64,000 nt of DNA, taken from Bolinopsis microptera. Lineage: Eukaryota; Ctenophora; Tentaculata; Lobata; Bolinopsidae. This document shows positions 35,653 to 47,061 of this stretch, piece by piece (the first letter of the stretch is position 1; the number at the start of each line of letters is the position of its first letter). Location of the stretch: the NCBI RefSeq assembly GCF_026151205.1, contig NC_087078.1, positions 10,328,675-10,392,674 of the forward strand. The letters are read 5' to 3'. A program made the position numbers and the translations under genes. The notes beneath the pieces were generated by a model. That model was given only the letters and a program-made list of their open reading frames with translations. It was not told the origin of the DNA and did not search any database.

Positions 35653-38600
35653 ATGATACCGAAAACTACTGTTACTCTGATCGCTCTTTTTGTGACGACT
35701 CTTTCGCAGTCAACGTCGGGTAAGTTTAACTTTAGTTCTAAAGTCAATATCTTCGAATAATTTACAATTAAATCAATTGTCCGAAGTGCATAAACATTAT
35801 AGTGAACAGTATGATATTCTCAGCCCTTCGATTGAAAATTATTCCGCGTCAATTCAAATTTGATCTTGATACTAGCTCTGACTTATGTGAAAAAAATGCT
35901 TTCTGTTTTGAAAGTATTAGTAATGATCAATAACGCTTCAGAGACGTCATGTCAGATTCAAGAACAGCGTGGCTTCCTAAATTACGTATGCAAGAAAGGG
36001 ACCTCTACCTACAACAAATGCCATAATTCTGAGGAAACATATAGTGCAATTATAACTATGAGTTATGGATATTTTGACGGAGAAATCTGCACAAATGACC
36101 CGTTCTTTTACCAAGCTTGTGACAAAGCAATTGTTGGACGAGTAACCAACGATAAGTTCCTCTGTGAGTATTTCGTGTGCAAACAAAATCGGGGCATTGA
36201 TAAATACGTTTTCTCAGCTGTGTTAGAAGGATTTGGCCGGATTTGCAATGGTGATGTAGATTGTGACTCTGGTATAGATGAAACAAACTGTCCTAATAGT
36301 AATACAACAACAATAATGCCGAGTGGTGGAGAAATCTTCAGTTCTCACATCTGTGATGACGTATGCAACTTGGACTACCCTGTGAGTTGTGAAGATGAAG
36401 CCGTATGTAATGGGTATACCTATGGAATGTACTGCAATAAGACTGACAATAAAGGGAGCACTTTCTATGGATATATTCCCCCTGAGTGGATTTGTGATGG
36501 ACACCAATACTGTGACAATGGTGATGACGAATCTAACTGTCAGGTGACAAATAAAACATTGGACACATGTCAACATACTTACACTGGGCAACTGGTGCCA
36601 GTTTTCAATTTCACAAGATGTAATGTATTTAAAAAGATCTTTGTTTTTACACAGATCATTTATGAAAATAATTTATGCAAGGATTTAGTTCAATCTCAAT
36701 CAAACTGCACTGACCACTCCAAGATAGGCATAATTTGTAGAATAAACGGATATATTTCAACAGTCTCAAAATATATGATATGTCATCAACACGGGATCAT
36801 TTGTGACGATGGGATCGAACAGATGTGTAAACAGTTAACAGAACCATGCTTTGTACACAAGCATTTTATGTGTGATGGCCAATTTCACTGTGAAAACAAA
36901 GCTGATGAAAGACACCCCCACTGTAAATCTGTCACCCAAGGAACCTGTGAGAGAAGAGTCGGAGGTCTAGGAAACCTCACGATACCCTTGGCATGGTTAG
37001 GGGATGGTATCCAAGATTGTGTTGATGGAAGCGACGAGGCTGCCATTTGGCCTACCTGTGGAGTTGGACAATCATATCGACTTGTTTCTAGCGAAGAAGC
37101 ATGTGAAAATGTTTTTGTTTGTCGATGGGAAATCCTGGATATGTTGAGGTTAAGAATCTATGTGATGGAATTGAAACTTGCGGAAATGAGAATGAAATAT
37201 GTTTATATTCCCGTAACTCTATGGAAACAATCCGCCCGTTACCAACATCAGAAAAGGGCCTGACCAAACGGATTTCTTATTGTCTGAAAGGTTTAATGCA
37301 GATAGAAATGCAAAGAGGAAGCTGTACATCACATCAGTTTATTTTTCCAAATCACGAATTTTTTGGGGTTGACACCAAAACTACTCTGCATCTCCCCTCA
37401 AACAAGCAAGATTGTTCAAACATATTCGGGGAGCAATACGTTTATACTAGCTGTGTAGATAAATGCTCCAGCTCTCCTTGTCCTCTCAGGGAGATTCCAA
37501 GATATGAGGTCTGTCCAGCCCAATATCCAGATCGAGTGGGAACCATAGCAAACGAAGAATACCTTGCATTCTTCACTAAGGCACAAGGAGAAGTGTTCAC
37601 AAACCGATATTTTGTGTGTGACGACAAAATCAGGTGTGTCGACTACTCTCAAGTCTGTGATTTGGTTAAAGACTGTGGAGATGGATCAGACGAAAAGCGT
37701 TGTGACAACCACTTCACATGTCTATCTACATCTCGTTTAATTCCCAAAGTTAAGGTTTGTGATGGTTCCTTCGATTGCATGGATGGTTCGGATGAATGTA
37801 ATGACCTCTGTTCAAAGCAAATTTTACAAAATGGCTCTCTCAAAGGACTGTCGTGGCTAATAGGGTCTCTGGCTATTTTCGCAAATTCAGTCATCGTGAC
37901 GAAGAATCTTCTGACATTAACTCGTTGCCAGACTTCAGTAGCATAGATAAATAAATCGCTCGTTATATTGATATCCTTAGGAGACTTCTTGATTGGGTGC
38001 TACCTGATTGTAATAGCCATTTACGATAGCATCATTTTCAAGAAGGATTACTGCCTCCGCCAAATAACTTGGATCACAAGTATCGAATGTTCTGTCATCG
38101 GTATTTTCAGTACGATTGGATCGCAAATCTCATTATTCTCCATGACAGTTCTCAGCACTGTCAGGATCTATGGTATATGGAACTCAATGAGAGTTCCAGG
38201 GGAGGTTACCAGGTTGAAAGCAGTCCAAGTAACGACTGGGATCTTCGGCTTAGCACTGGCATCTGCAGCAATTGCTATCATACCGGTTATCGACCAATTC
38301 GAGGACTTTTTCGTCAATGGATTGAAGTTCAACGAAGATTTAAGTTTATTTATAGGAACACCTGATAAAAAATTGATCTTTGATGTTCTCGAAGCCTATT
38401 ATGGACGGATGAAAGCAGCCACTTTAAGTTGGGACACAATAAGACAAATGGTTTCTGGAATGTACTCGCACGATTTAGATTATCATGATCATACTTTGTC
38501 ACTTTGAGACAGACAAAAGTTGACTTTTACGGTAGTGATGGTGTGTGCCTCTTCAAGTACTTCGTTAAAAGCAACGATCCTCAAAAAATCTTCGTTTGGG

Positions 38601-39286
38601 GTAATCTTATTCTCAACTTTATATGCTTCATGATAATAACACTGTCTTACATCCTTATTGGACTGGTTTCCCTCAGATCCTCTAAAAGTCTAACAAACTT
38701 GCAGGGCAATAGACAAATATCCAACAGAAACCGTAGAATGAACCAGAAAATTGCTATCATCATTGGCACAGATTTTGCATGCTGGGTGCCTTTCATCATA
38801 ATCTGCGTTCTCCACTCCTTAGAAGTTCTGGATGCCACTCCTTGGTACAGTCTTTTCTCGATGATCATTCTCCCTATAAACTCTGTGATAAACCCCTTCC
38901 TTTATGATGATATCGTAACGAGCTTCTTCATCAATTCAATGAGGCGTTTTACAGCTCGGATGTTGGACTCAACAATTGTTCAAAGCATTCGTGATCGTTT
39001 CATGTATGATCGGGTTGAAATAATTGAACTTGAGGAAGTTAGAATTCAAAGAGAAGACTTGGTTCAAGATCTTCCAAGTGGACACGGGGTGGTTCGAGAA
39101 ATACAAAACGAACAAGATATGGTTCCAGAAACAGCTGAAGAAATATTAGTGGTGGACAAACAAGGAGTGGTTCAAGAAACAGTAGACAAACACATAGTCT
39201 TCCAAGAAACAGCAGATGAACACATAGTCTTCCAAGAAACAGCAGATGAACAATTAGTTGTCCAAGAAACAGTAAATGAACAATGA
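35653..39286 (+). pseudogene. Third LDLa-repeat 7TM receptor, signal-peptide exon plus broken main exon
   Basis: Exon 1 (35653-35719) encodes a signal peptide (TVTLIALFVTTLS) and ends in phase 1 at G|GTAAGT. Exon 2 fits an acceptor CTTCAG at 35941, phase 1, and opens with the Cys-rich ectodomain; it lacks the SRCR-like start of the other two copies. LDLa-type modules (CDSGIDETNC, CDNGDDESNC, CVDGSDE, CGDGSDEKRC, CMDGSDEC) and 7TM segments follow, with NPFLY in TM7 and CWVP in TM6. Three breaks are seen: a frameshift near 37125, a TAG at 37944-37946 where the paralogue has Leu, and a frameshift near 38500. The cytoplasmic tail ends in VxQETxDEx repeats built on a 33-36 bp minisatellite. It is diverged from the other two and in the opposite orientation. 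Confidence 0.8.
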
Positions 39287-40852
39287 GTGGTCTAAGAAAC
39301 AGCAGATGAACAAGGAATGGATTAGAAAACAGAATACGTACAAGGTTTATTTATCAACTATGCAAATCTATTACTATTACTATTAGTATTATATGTATAT
39401 TTGTTCCCCGCGCTGAGTTGTTCGCTATTATTTTATTCTTAAAATGTAAAAATATCGCGTATTATTTTATTTATATCGTTCTTGATTTATAGGTTTGATT
39501 TTGGGGCAGGTACATTAATACTCCCTTATTTGTCACTCCAGTAACAGATATGATAATCTTAAACTGAATAATTGGTAATAGTCCGGTCAGTTATGGATAT
39601 TTACCTGCATTTCATAGTAGTATATAGATATAAAATTAAAATAGAACACCAAATCCTGTAGGTGCACTTGTACCATGTTGTGTCTCTTGTCCCAACCCTG
39701 TGCAACCACGCCTATATTGCTGGACAAGTCGTCTTACTCTAGCTAAGGCCTTTTGTCTTTCATTATTTGGAAGATTGAATTCTAATACATGTAAAATGTC
39801 AGTCCCCTGCTACACGGCATGTAAACAGGGATTGGCTAGTTAGAGGCGGTCCGTGTAGGCCCTACACTGTGCTTTCAGCAATACTCATAGATAATAATTC
39901 ATATGATTACTAGTAATACACCGGAGGAAGGATAGTTTAAGTTAACCCGTATTACAAAACACATAACGGTTACGGAAAAAAAGTAAAAGTAAGTAAGTAA
40001 TCTTCAATCTTCCGTAAAATCAACTAAAAAATGATGAGACAGCCTCCTCCTCCTCAACAGAAGAAAGGGCCAGGGAAGGACTACGACTGAAAGTTGAACT
40101 CCATCATCCTGTCCTATGATGACTTCCACAGTCCACTTGAAGTTCCAAAGCTTTATAATTTTCTGAGATTTATCACTTTAGCAGCGAGCGGTCGGAAATC
40201 TTAAAACTTTTCAGTACGATTTTAATTTTCCTGGTTGCCACTCGGTTCTGGTTAAAAAAAAAAGGAAGATTTATCGATATCTGACCGATTCCAGTCCTGC
40301 AGCCAAATCCCTAGACAGGTTCTCGGTTCCTGACTACTGAGTTCCTAGTCGTATGTGATTATATCAAATGTGCTATATGTGGTGAGCATTTACAGTGCTG
40401 ACATAAACATGTGCATTGCGGTCATTATAAGCACAACCTTAAGTTTCTAAGCCGTACTTCACAAGCTGAGATATAAATTTCACATATATCCGCCTAACAA
40501 AAAATATGGGCGTGGTCCCACAGACACTCGTATCTTCTAGTGACTTGATATGATGAGGCAGCTTTAATTGTACTATTGAACTTAAGCAGTCAACAAGTAC
40601 AACCATAAAATTAAAAGTTGGGTCATGGCATAGACGTGACTTTATTACACAAAATGGGACCTGATGATGGGCGGCATTTGCTTTCTTTTTTTTGTTGGGG
40701 ACTGGCCCGTGGTACCATCCAATGTTTACTCAAAAAATATATATAATATCAATGGTAATAAGAAATTCATCCCCGTGGGGCACATGCATAAATATAAAAT
40801 GTAAAGGAAATCTCAAACTATTCAATTTAGACTCTACCGGTAAAGTATGCAA
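39287..40852. other. Gene-free stretch
   Basis: Continues the tail minisatellite briefly, then is AT-rich without supported genes. It contains an inverted relative of the 35029-35105 insertion near 40685-40750. Confidence 0.4.
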
Positions 40853-40860
40853 TGAAGGTT

Positions 40861-41224
40861 CAGTGGCGTAACTTAGGGCCCCGCAGACCCCGCTGTGCGG
40901 AGGGGGGGGGGGGGGGGGCGCGCCGTATAAGGGGGGCGCAATTTTCCTGAATTTTAGGCCCTTTCACTGAAAAAACGTCTTGTTTGTGTATTTCCCTGTC
41001 CAATTTAGCGTTCGGTCGACGCGAAAAAAATATTTGGGGTACCCTTTTTTGCTTCAGGGGGGCGCAAAAAGCCTTAGGGGGCTGGGGGGGGGGGGGGGGG
41101 GGGGGGGGGGGCGAGAAAAAAAGTACCCAACCTTTTTTTTTTAGGGACACAAAAAATTTTAGGGGGGCGCTTTTCGTCACTGAGCGGGGGGGGGGGGGCG
41201 CCAACAGGCAAAGTTACGCCACTG
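40861..41224. mobile_element. 364-bp hAT-type MITE with 8-bp target duplication
   Basis: Ends CAGTGGCGTAACTTAGGG and CAAAGTTACGCCACTG are inverted repeats. The 8-bp sequence TGAAGGTT flanks both sides exactly (40853-40860, 41225-41232). An 8-bp duplication with CAGTGGCG ends is the hAT hallmark. The interior is dominated by G-runs and has no transposase. A decayed end of the same family is near 52100-52125. Confidence 0.85.
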
Positions 41225-41819
41225 TGAAGGTTTATAACTTAAAGTTTTATTTTTCAATGGTTAATAGGTAAATATATAATAACATCTATAAACAAAAGAG
41301 CACCTAAAGAGGCTCAGCAAAGTGCTGGCCTATTTACGCTTACGAAGACTCATTCGTTCAATATGTCTCAAAGTAAATAAACTCCTCCATCCTACTCTAT
41401 CTCTTGCTAAGTTCACTAAGTTGGTAAAATCATCTTCATTTTTCAAATAAATTTGTCTCTTAAATAGGTAAAGATAAAAAAGTAAATTTTCGGGAATCCC
41501 GGGATTATTTTTGGTCGGGATTCCCTAATCCCGGGATTGAATATTTTAATCGGGATTGACTTCACTATTCCAGACGGCCAGACCGACGCGAGTATTACAG
41601 ATTATTACCATCCCATCCATCTAGAGTTCATCAAAAGTAGCACCCATCTTGAAGATCTTAGACACCCAGACTCACCCCATTGGCGAACAAACTTTGGGTA
41701 TAATCTTACATGCTTCCGAAGGAATCCCTGGTTTTAGCTGAGTAGCTGGGCTAGTCTGATATCCGATCGGACAGTGCAGCTCAGCTAGCTTTATCATATG
41801 TATATATATAATTTAAAAG

Positions 41820-43600
41820 TAACGCACGGCTGTTCTAGCGTGGATTCTAATCCGATAGGATTACGCCATTCCTGGTTGGACGACGTTCGCTGTCCTAGGG
41901 CGATCCGATCGCATTTCAGATCGTCGTCCGATCGCTCCTGATCGCTAGGCGCTCGGATTTTATTTTTGAGAGGCGATAGGATAAAAAAATCCGAGAGCCT
42001 AGCTCTAGGATTTTACGTTTCCGAGAGGTGTGCTCTCGGATTTATCATTTCCGGGAGATAAAATGCGTGTTGCGCGTTTCCGAACTCAAATAAAATTCCA
42101 TCGAGATCGAAAACATGAAAAAAAATTTAAAATATTAACTTTTAGTATGTTTTCATTCTTCCGTAAAATTAATGAGAAAATATAGAGAAGCAAAATTCAT
42201 CACCATTGGATACGGCCATACTCGGTTGAATACACCCCATCTCGTTCGATCTGGGAAGTTAATCAACTGCAGGCCGGGTTAGTACTTGGATGGGTTGAAG
42301 AGTACTACAAGGTATTCTGAAGTTAACTTGAAGAGTACTACAAGTTATCCTGAAGTTGACTTGAAGAGTACTACAAGGTATCCTAGAGTTAACTCAAAAA
42401 GTACTACAAGGTAACCTGAAGTTAACTTGAAGAGTACTACAAGGTATTCTGAAGTTAACTTGAAGAGTACTACAAGTTATCCTGAAGTTGACTTGAAGAG
42501 TACTACAAGGTATCCTAGAGTTAACTCAAAAAGTACTACAAGGTTATATCCTGAAATTAACTTGAAGAGTACTACAAGGTATCCTGAAGTTAACTTGAAG
42601 AGTACTACAAGGTATCCTGAACTTAACTTGAAGAGTACTACAAGGTAACCTGAAGTTAACTCAAAAAGTACTACAAGGTTATATCCTGAAGTTAACTTGA
42701 AGAGTACTACAAGGTATCCTAGAGTTAACTCAAAAAGTACTACAAGGTTATATCCTGTAGTTAACTTGAAGAGTACTACAAGGTATCCTGAACTTAACTT
42801 GAAGAGTACTACAAGGTATCCTGGAGTTAACTCAAAAAGTACTACAAGGTAACCTGAAGTTAACTTGAAGAGTACTACAAGGTATTCTGAAGTTAACTTG
42901 AAGGGTACTATAAGGTATCCTGAAGTTAACTTGAAGAGTACTACAAGGTATCCTGTAGTTAACTTGAAGAGTACTACAAGGTATCCTGAAGTTAACTTGA
43001 AGAGTACTACAAGGTATCCTAGAGTTAACTCTTATAGAGAACTACAAGTTAGCTTCAAGTTATCATTTATCTACTTAATTTAACCTAAACAACCTCCATG
43101 TTGTTGTAACCTGCAGGCAACCGTGGATCAACTTAAGATAAAGCGATGATATGATCCTGAAGTTAACTGACAGAAAGCATGAAGTTTCAACCTACAGTTA
43201 GATATGCGTCGTCTTCCAATTATATCGGTCCTGATATTTGAAATTTGATCGCCTCTCGGATTTGCTCTCGGATTCTATAGGATTTGAGTATCCTATCGGG
43301 TCCGAGAGCAAATCCTATCGGCACTCGGAATTGTTAAATCCTATCTCCGCTAGGATTAGCGCTCGGATCCGATAGGTTTTTAATTTCCTATCGGGTCCGA
43401 GAGCAAATCCTATCGCCTCTCGGAACTTACACATCCTATCGCCGCTCGGCGATAGGAATTCATCGGAGGTATCCTGGGGGGACTGGATCGGCGTTAGGAT
43501 TGATAAAATCCGAGAGATCTCGGACGCGCTAGGATAAATCCTAGGGTAATCCTGTCTAATTAGAATCGCAGAAATCGACGTTCTGAACAGCCGTGAACGT
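41820..43600. mobile_element. Inverted-repeat element enclosing a 33-bp satellite
   Basis: The left end ACGCACGGCTGTTCTAGCGT...ATTCTAAT and the right end ATTAGAATC...GTTCTGAACAGCCGTGAACGT are inverted relatives. Subterminal zones on both sides (41860-42070 and 43240-43560) are packed with short CCGAGAG / AGGAT / CGGATT units in both orientations. The interior is the satellite at 42290-43040. No coding sequence was found, so it looks like a non-autonomous element that has captured or grown a satellite. Confidence 0.5.
42290..43040 (+). repeat. 33-bp minisatellite (TTGAAGAGTACTACAAGGTA)
   Basis: About 22 imperfect units of TTGAAGAGTACTACAAGG TATCCTGAAGTTAAC, with variants (AACTCAAAAAGTACTACAAGG, an inserted TATA). 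The period is a multiple of three, so KSTTRYPEVNL-type ORFs appear; frequent indels argue against coding. Confidence 0.85.
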
Positions 43601-44254
43601 ACGCGCGCGCGCGCGTCAATCTTTCGCGCGAACACATCTACAAAATTTAGACAGCGTCGCATAATTCCTGTACGTGAGTTTCGAGCGAAAGCGAAATCTA
43701 ATTATGTAGAATCTTCAAGGAACGCGTAACAAAGTGATTCTAGAAAGGGCAGTCCAAGTAACTCACGTATTGAATTACATGGCGCCACCAAGCTCTTGAA
43801 GCGGTATAATTGAGTTGGCATTCCACCTTTACACGCCGGCAAATTATCTTCAACAGCTCCGGGGGGCTATTACTTTCGAGTTTTGACATGTCTATAGATA
43901 GATTTCGTTCAGGTAACATCTCAAGTCTTAAGCTGACAGGCTGGTTGGAAATGTATGGAAGTTGCCGGGGCAGACTACCAACCAACTGCTTTTTATTCAT
44001 GAATTCTTCATGACATGCTTCATATCACAGTGTGCATTCTTATGGTAACAACTTGTTACGAAGGGGAGCGGGCGACCACACTGTTGGTTTCAGAATGTAA
44101 CTGTAATTATAAGTTTTCCTCGATAATAATATGTACCTTTGTGTGTACTGGAGTTCCCTGAGCCGATATCATTACTCTACCAACCATCCAGCCATCCTTA
44201 TTTAATAAGGGATATGTCACGTGGTGTATACACAAAGTGTGAACAAGTATATTG
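43601..44254. other. Gene-free stretch
   Basis: Contains a short (CG)n run near 43601-43616. An 86-codon minus-strand ORF (44000-43740) has no recognisable domain. Nothing further is supported. Confidence 0.35.
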
Positions 44255-44329
44255 TTATGCGCCTAATAACCCCCCGTTACGCCTACTTCTGATTAAATGT
44301 ATGCTGCAAACAGAGTGTCCTGATAGTAT

Positions 44330-44515
44330 ATAGTATACCGTGTCTTGGTCAGGTATATTATTCCAGATATCAGGCCCAAACGTACGCACACCTGTCTTGA
44401 TAGACAATGAATTGATTGCACGTGCCGATAAGACCGCATGAATACTGAATTTTAGAAAGTAAAAAGTGACCTGTTTACTGCCGGTACGTGCCGAATATGA
44501 AGATCCACGCAGCAT
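44330..44515 (-). pseudogene. Non-LTR retrotransposon RT C-terminal relic
   Basis: The minus-strand frame contains SLSIKTGVRTFGPDIWNNIPDQ, which resembles the conserved (R)..GPKLWNSIP block near the C terminus of many LINE reverse transcriptases. The match decays downstream. It is a short fragment without RT core motifs. Confidence 0.45.
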
Positions 44516-44879
44516 ATTCTATTAAATATGCATGTTAACAAAGGTCGAATAAATGCTGTTCACTGTAGATGTTTATGACATGAAGAAGTCTCTTTCTCTT
44601 TGGAGCTTTAGAGTGACCTGCATCTCACACATATCATGTAATAAGATTCTCCATTGCACTCTGTTCTAACTTTCGTATTATACCTTATGTTCATATTTTA
44701 CACAGTATGTATATAGGACGTGTAAATACAATCCTTTATGACTCATAACTGACTCCTGTCTGCAATATCTTGAAGGATAGGATCAACTTAGAATTAAGTG
44801 GGTAGCGGTGAAAATAGAGCCACCGATGGAGTGTGTGAAACAATAGTTTGATGTACAGCAGCAGATTCACCGTGCAGCC

Positions 44880-45290
44880 TGAGGTTTCCACAGACTGAGG
44901 GCTACACAGCCTGAGGTTTCCACAGACTGAGGGCTGCACAGACTGAGGTTTCCAAAGACTGAGGGCTACACAGACTGAGGTTTCCACAGACTGAGGGCTG
45001 CACAGACTGAGGTTTCCACAGATTGAGGGCTTCACAGACTGAGGTTTCCACAGACCGAGGGCTGCACAGACTGAGGGCTGCACAGACTGAGGGCTGCACA
45101 GACTGAGGGATGCACAGACTGAGGTTTCCACAGACTGAGGTTTCCACAGACTGAGGGCTGCACAGGCTGAGGGCTGCACAGACTGATGGCTGTACAGACT
45201 GAGGGCTGCACAGACTGAGAGTGAGGGCTGCACAGACTGAGGGCTGCACAGACTGATGTTTCCACAGACTGAGGGCTGCACAGATTGGAC
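44880..45290 (+). repeat. 16-bp tandem repeat with two alternating unit types
   Basis: About 25 units of CTGAG[GTTTCC or GGCTGC]ACAGA. The two variants share the outer bases but differ in a 5-base core, and are interleaved in an irregular order. The long minus-strand ORFs across it reflect the repeat, not a gene. Confidence 0.85.
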
Positions 45291-46239
45291 AGGGGTTGTT
45301 AAGCTGCTATTTTAAGTTGAAAGTACAATAAGGTTTGTACACGTACTCAGCATGAGCACAATTATTATTAAGATAAAGATTGAGGCATCCATATCCGGTA
45401 GTCGGTACTCGAGACAGATATACATACGTGCAAGAAACTATATATTAAAGTGCATATATTATAGTAATAATATATAATAAATTGTCAACTATTTTATTGT
45501 AAAGATTGAGGTTTTCACTTTTCATATCCGGTAGTCGATGCACTTGAACGAGCACTTATTTCTTAACTACTGCTTGTATATCATAGAACTAATTATAGAA
45601 ATAGTACAATGAAAGATCAACAATTGTCGTTATTTGTTGGCAATTGAGCTGATGAAAGCGGATAAAATGACGTTATAGGCTAGGAAGGTATAAGAACAAT
45701 AGCTATATTACTACTAGCTAACAATAATAAAACCTCCCAAAAGATCATGTAGCGATGTAGCGGGTATGGAAATGGCGCGATTTCTCTTCCTGCAAAATCA
45801 CGCACGTGTTAACCTCAATACTCAGCTGGACAGTTCACACGTACGCGTACGTTGATATATGCTATTGACGATGATTCCTAACATATTTAGCAGATCTGCC
45901 TAATATCAAGATATAATTCAGCTATTTTGGAGATTTACATCTATCATCTTGTCTGATTGTTCAATTGGGAAAACTTACTTTTAGACTTTTAGGTCACACG
46001 TAACTATTACTAGTATATTTAACACAATATATTCAATATTGATGTTCAGATAATTAAATGTGAAAATGATGAAAACCATGTACGAATTATGCTGTAGTTT
46101 GAAAAGATTTTCTAAAATATTCAATGGATTGATGCCAAATACAATGCAGATCAATATAGGCCGCAAAACTTTCCGAACCCATCATCCCCATCACGTTTCC
46201 GCCTTTCGGCCTAATAATCCGCGAAATGTTTTCCTCGTT
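45291..46239. other. Gene-free AT-rich stretch
   Basis: No convincing ORF or inverted repeat. Short duplicated text ATATCCGGTAGTCG occurs near 45392 and 45525. Confidence 0.35.
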
Positions 46240-46500
46240 TCTGTTCTGCCGTATTCTGACAAACGAAATTGGGAGACCATTTTCGAAATTCTGAATTTTA
46301 AGACCCAAATCTGTTTTTGGATCAAGAACTATTCCTCAATACCATCAGAAACCATTAAAACCAATCGCCGGCCCCCGAAACCACCTTTTGGAATCGCTTA
46401 AAATGTCAAAATGTGTCAAAAATGGGTGAAAGGTGCTTAAAAAACCTCTGATTTTTGAGTGATCTTTAAGCAATTTTGTCTGAAAACGGTAGTGGTAGAG
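46240..46500 (-). repeat. Dispersed repeat family R1, inverted member
   Basis: Reverse-orientation member of a family of about 200 bp recognised by GTTTTCTGACAAA, GGTTTTTAAGCACTTTTGAC, GCGATTGGTTCTAAT, GATAGTTCTTGACCCAAA and AATTTGGGTTAA. Other members are at 52437-52630, 53790-53890, 56094-56290 and 56855-57075. Confidence 0.65.
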
Positions 46501-46548
46501 TGTGAGCACATCTCAATCTGCCAGAATACAAGCAATTTTGAACCCAGC

Positions 46549-46735
46549 ACCAGGTAGCCGGTCAAGTCAGCACCGGGTAGCCGGTCAAGCCAGCACCGGG
46601 TAGCCGGTCAAGCCAGCACCGGGTAGCCGGTCAAGCCAGCACCGGGTAGCCGGTCAAGCCAGCACCGGGTAGCCGGTCAAGCCAGCACCGGGTAGCCGGT
46701 CAAGCCAGCACCATGTAGCCGGTCAAGCCCGTGAA
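46549..46735 (+). repeat. 23-bp tandem repeat, eight units
   Basis: Units AGCACCGGGTAGCCGGTCAAGCC repeated about eight times with few changes (first and last units read AGCACCAGG / AGCACCATG). Confidence 0.9.
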
Positions 46736-47061
46736 CTCTCTGATTAAACGGTCGGTAAAACAAGAGCTTATAAGGTATAATGAGAATAGATTCACCACGT
46801 TTATAAATCTTGAATCAATCTGGATTAGATTTGCTAGATCTGAACAGATAAATGAAACGGTCACATAGTTGGGTTTCAGGTAGTTAAGCTGGAAGGTAGT
46901 TGGTGGGGAATGACGTCGTGTTAGTACAATGTGACTGATTTGGAGAGTGGGAGGAAGCATTTAAAGGAGTTGGGAGGTAAACACTTTGTATTGAAACAGT
47001 AATTTTCAAAATAAACATAATGGTAATAGTGCTGCGAGCGAATATTGTGTCTGGTAAACTA

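Noticed and set aside
37119..37263. An intron to explain the frame change in the third receptor
   Set aside because: Alignment with the intact paralogue leaves no gap there; the frame changes within a few codons, so a small indel is more likely.
40860..41204. Proline-rich 114-codon ORF in the G/C-run region
   Set aside because: It lies wholly within the hAT MITE and is a translation of homopolymer runs.
42427..43083. KSTTRYPEVNL-repeat ORFs suggesting a repetitive protein
   Set aside because: The 33-bp satellite period is a multiple of three, so open frames arise automatically. Indels between units break the frame, and no start, splice or flanking domain supports coding.
43740..44000. 86-codon minus-strand ORF as a possible exon
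   Set aside because: No domain, no clear splice sites in matching phase and no repeat of it elsewhere; kept only as a note.
44736..45281. Minus-strand 181-codon ORF of CAALSLCSPQSV repeats
   Set aside because: A 16-bp repeat read in frame gives long open stretches in several frames at once; nothing unique flanks it.
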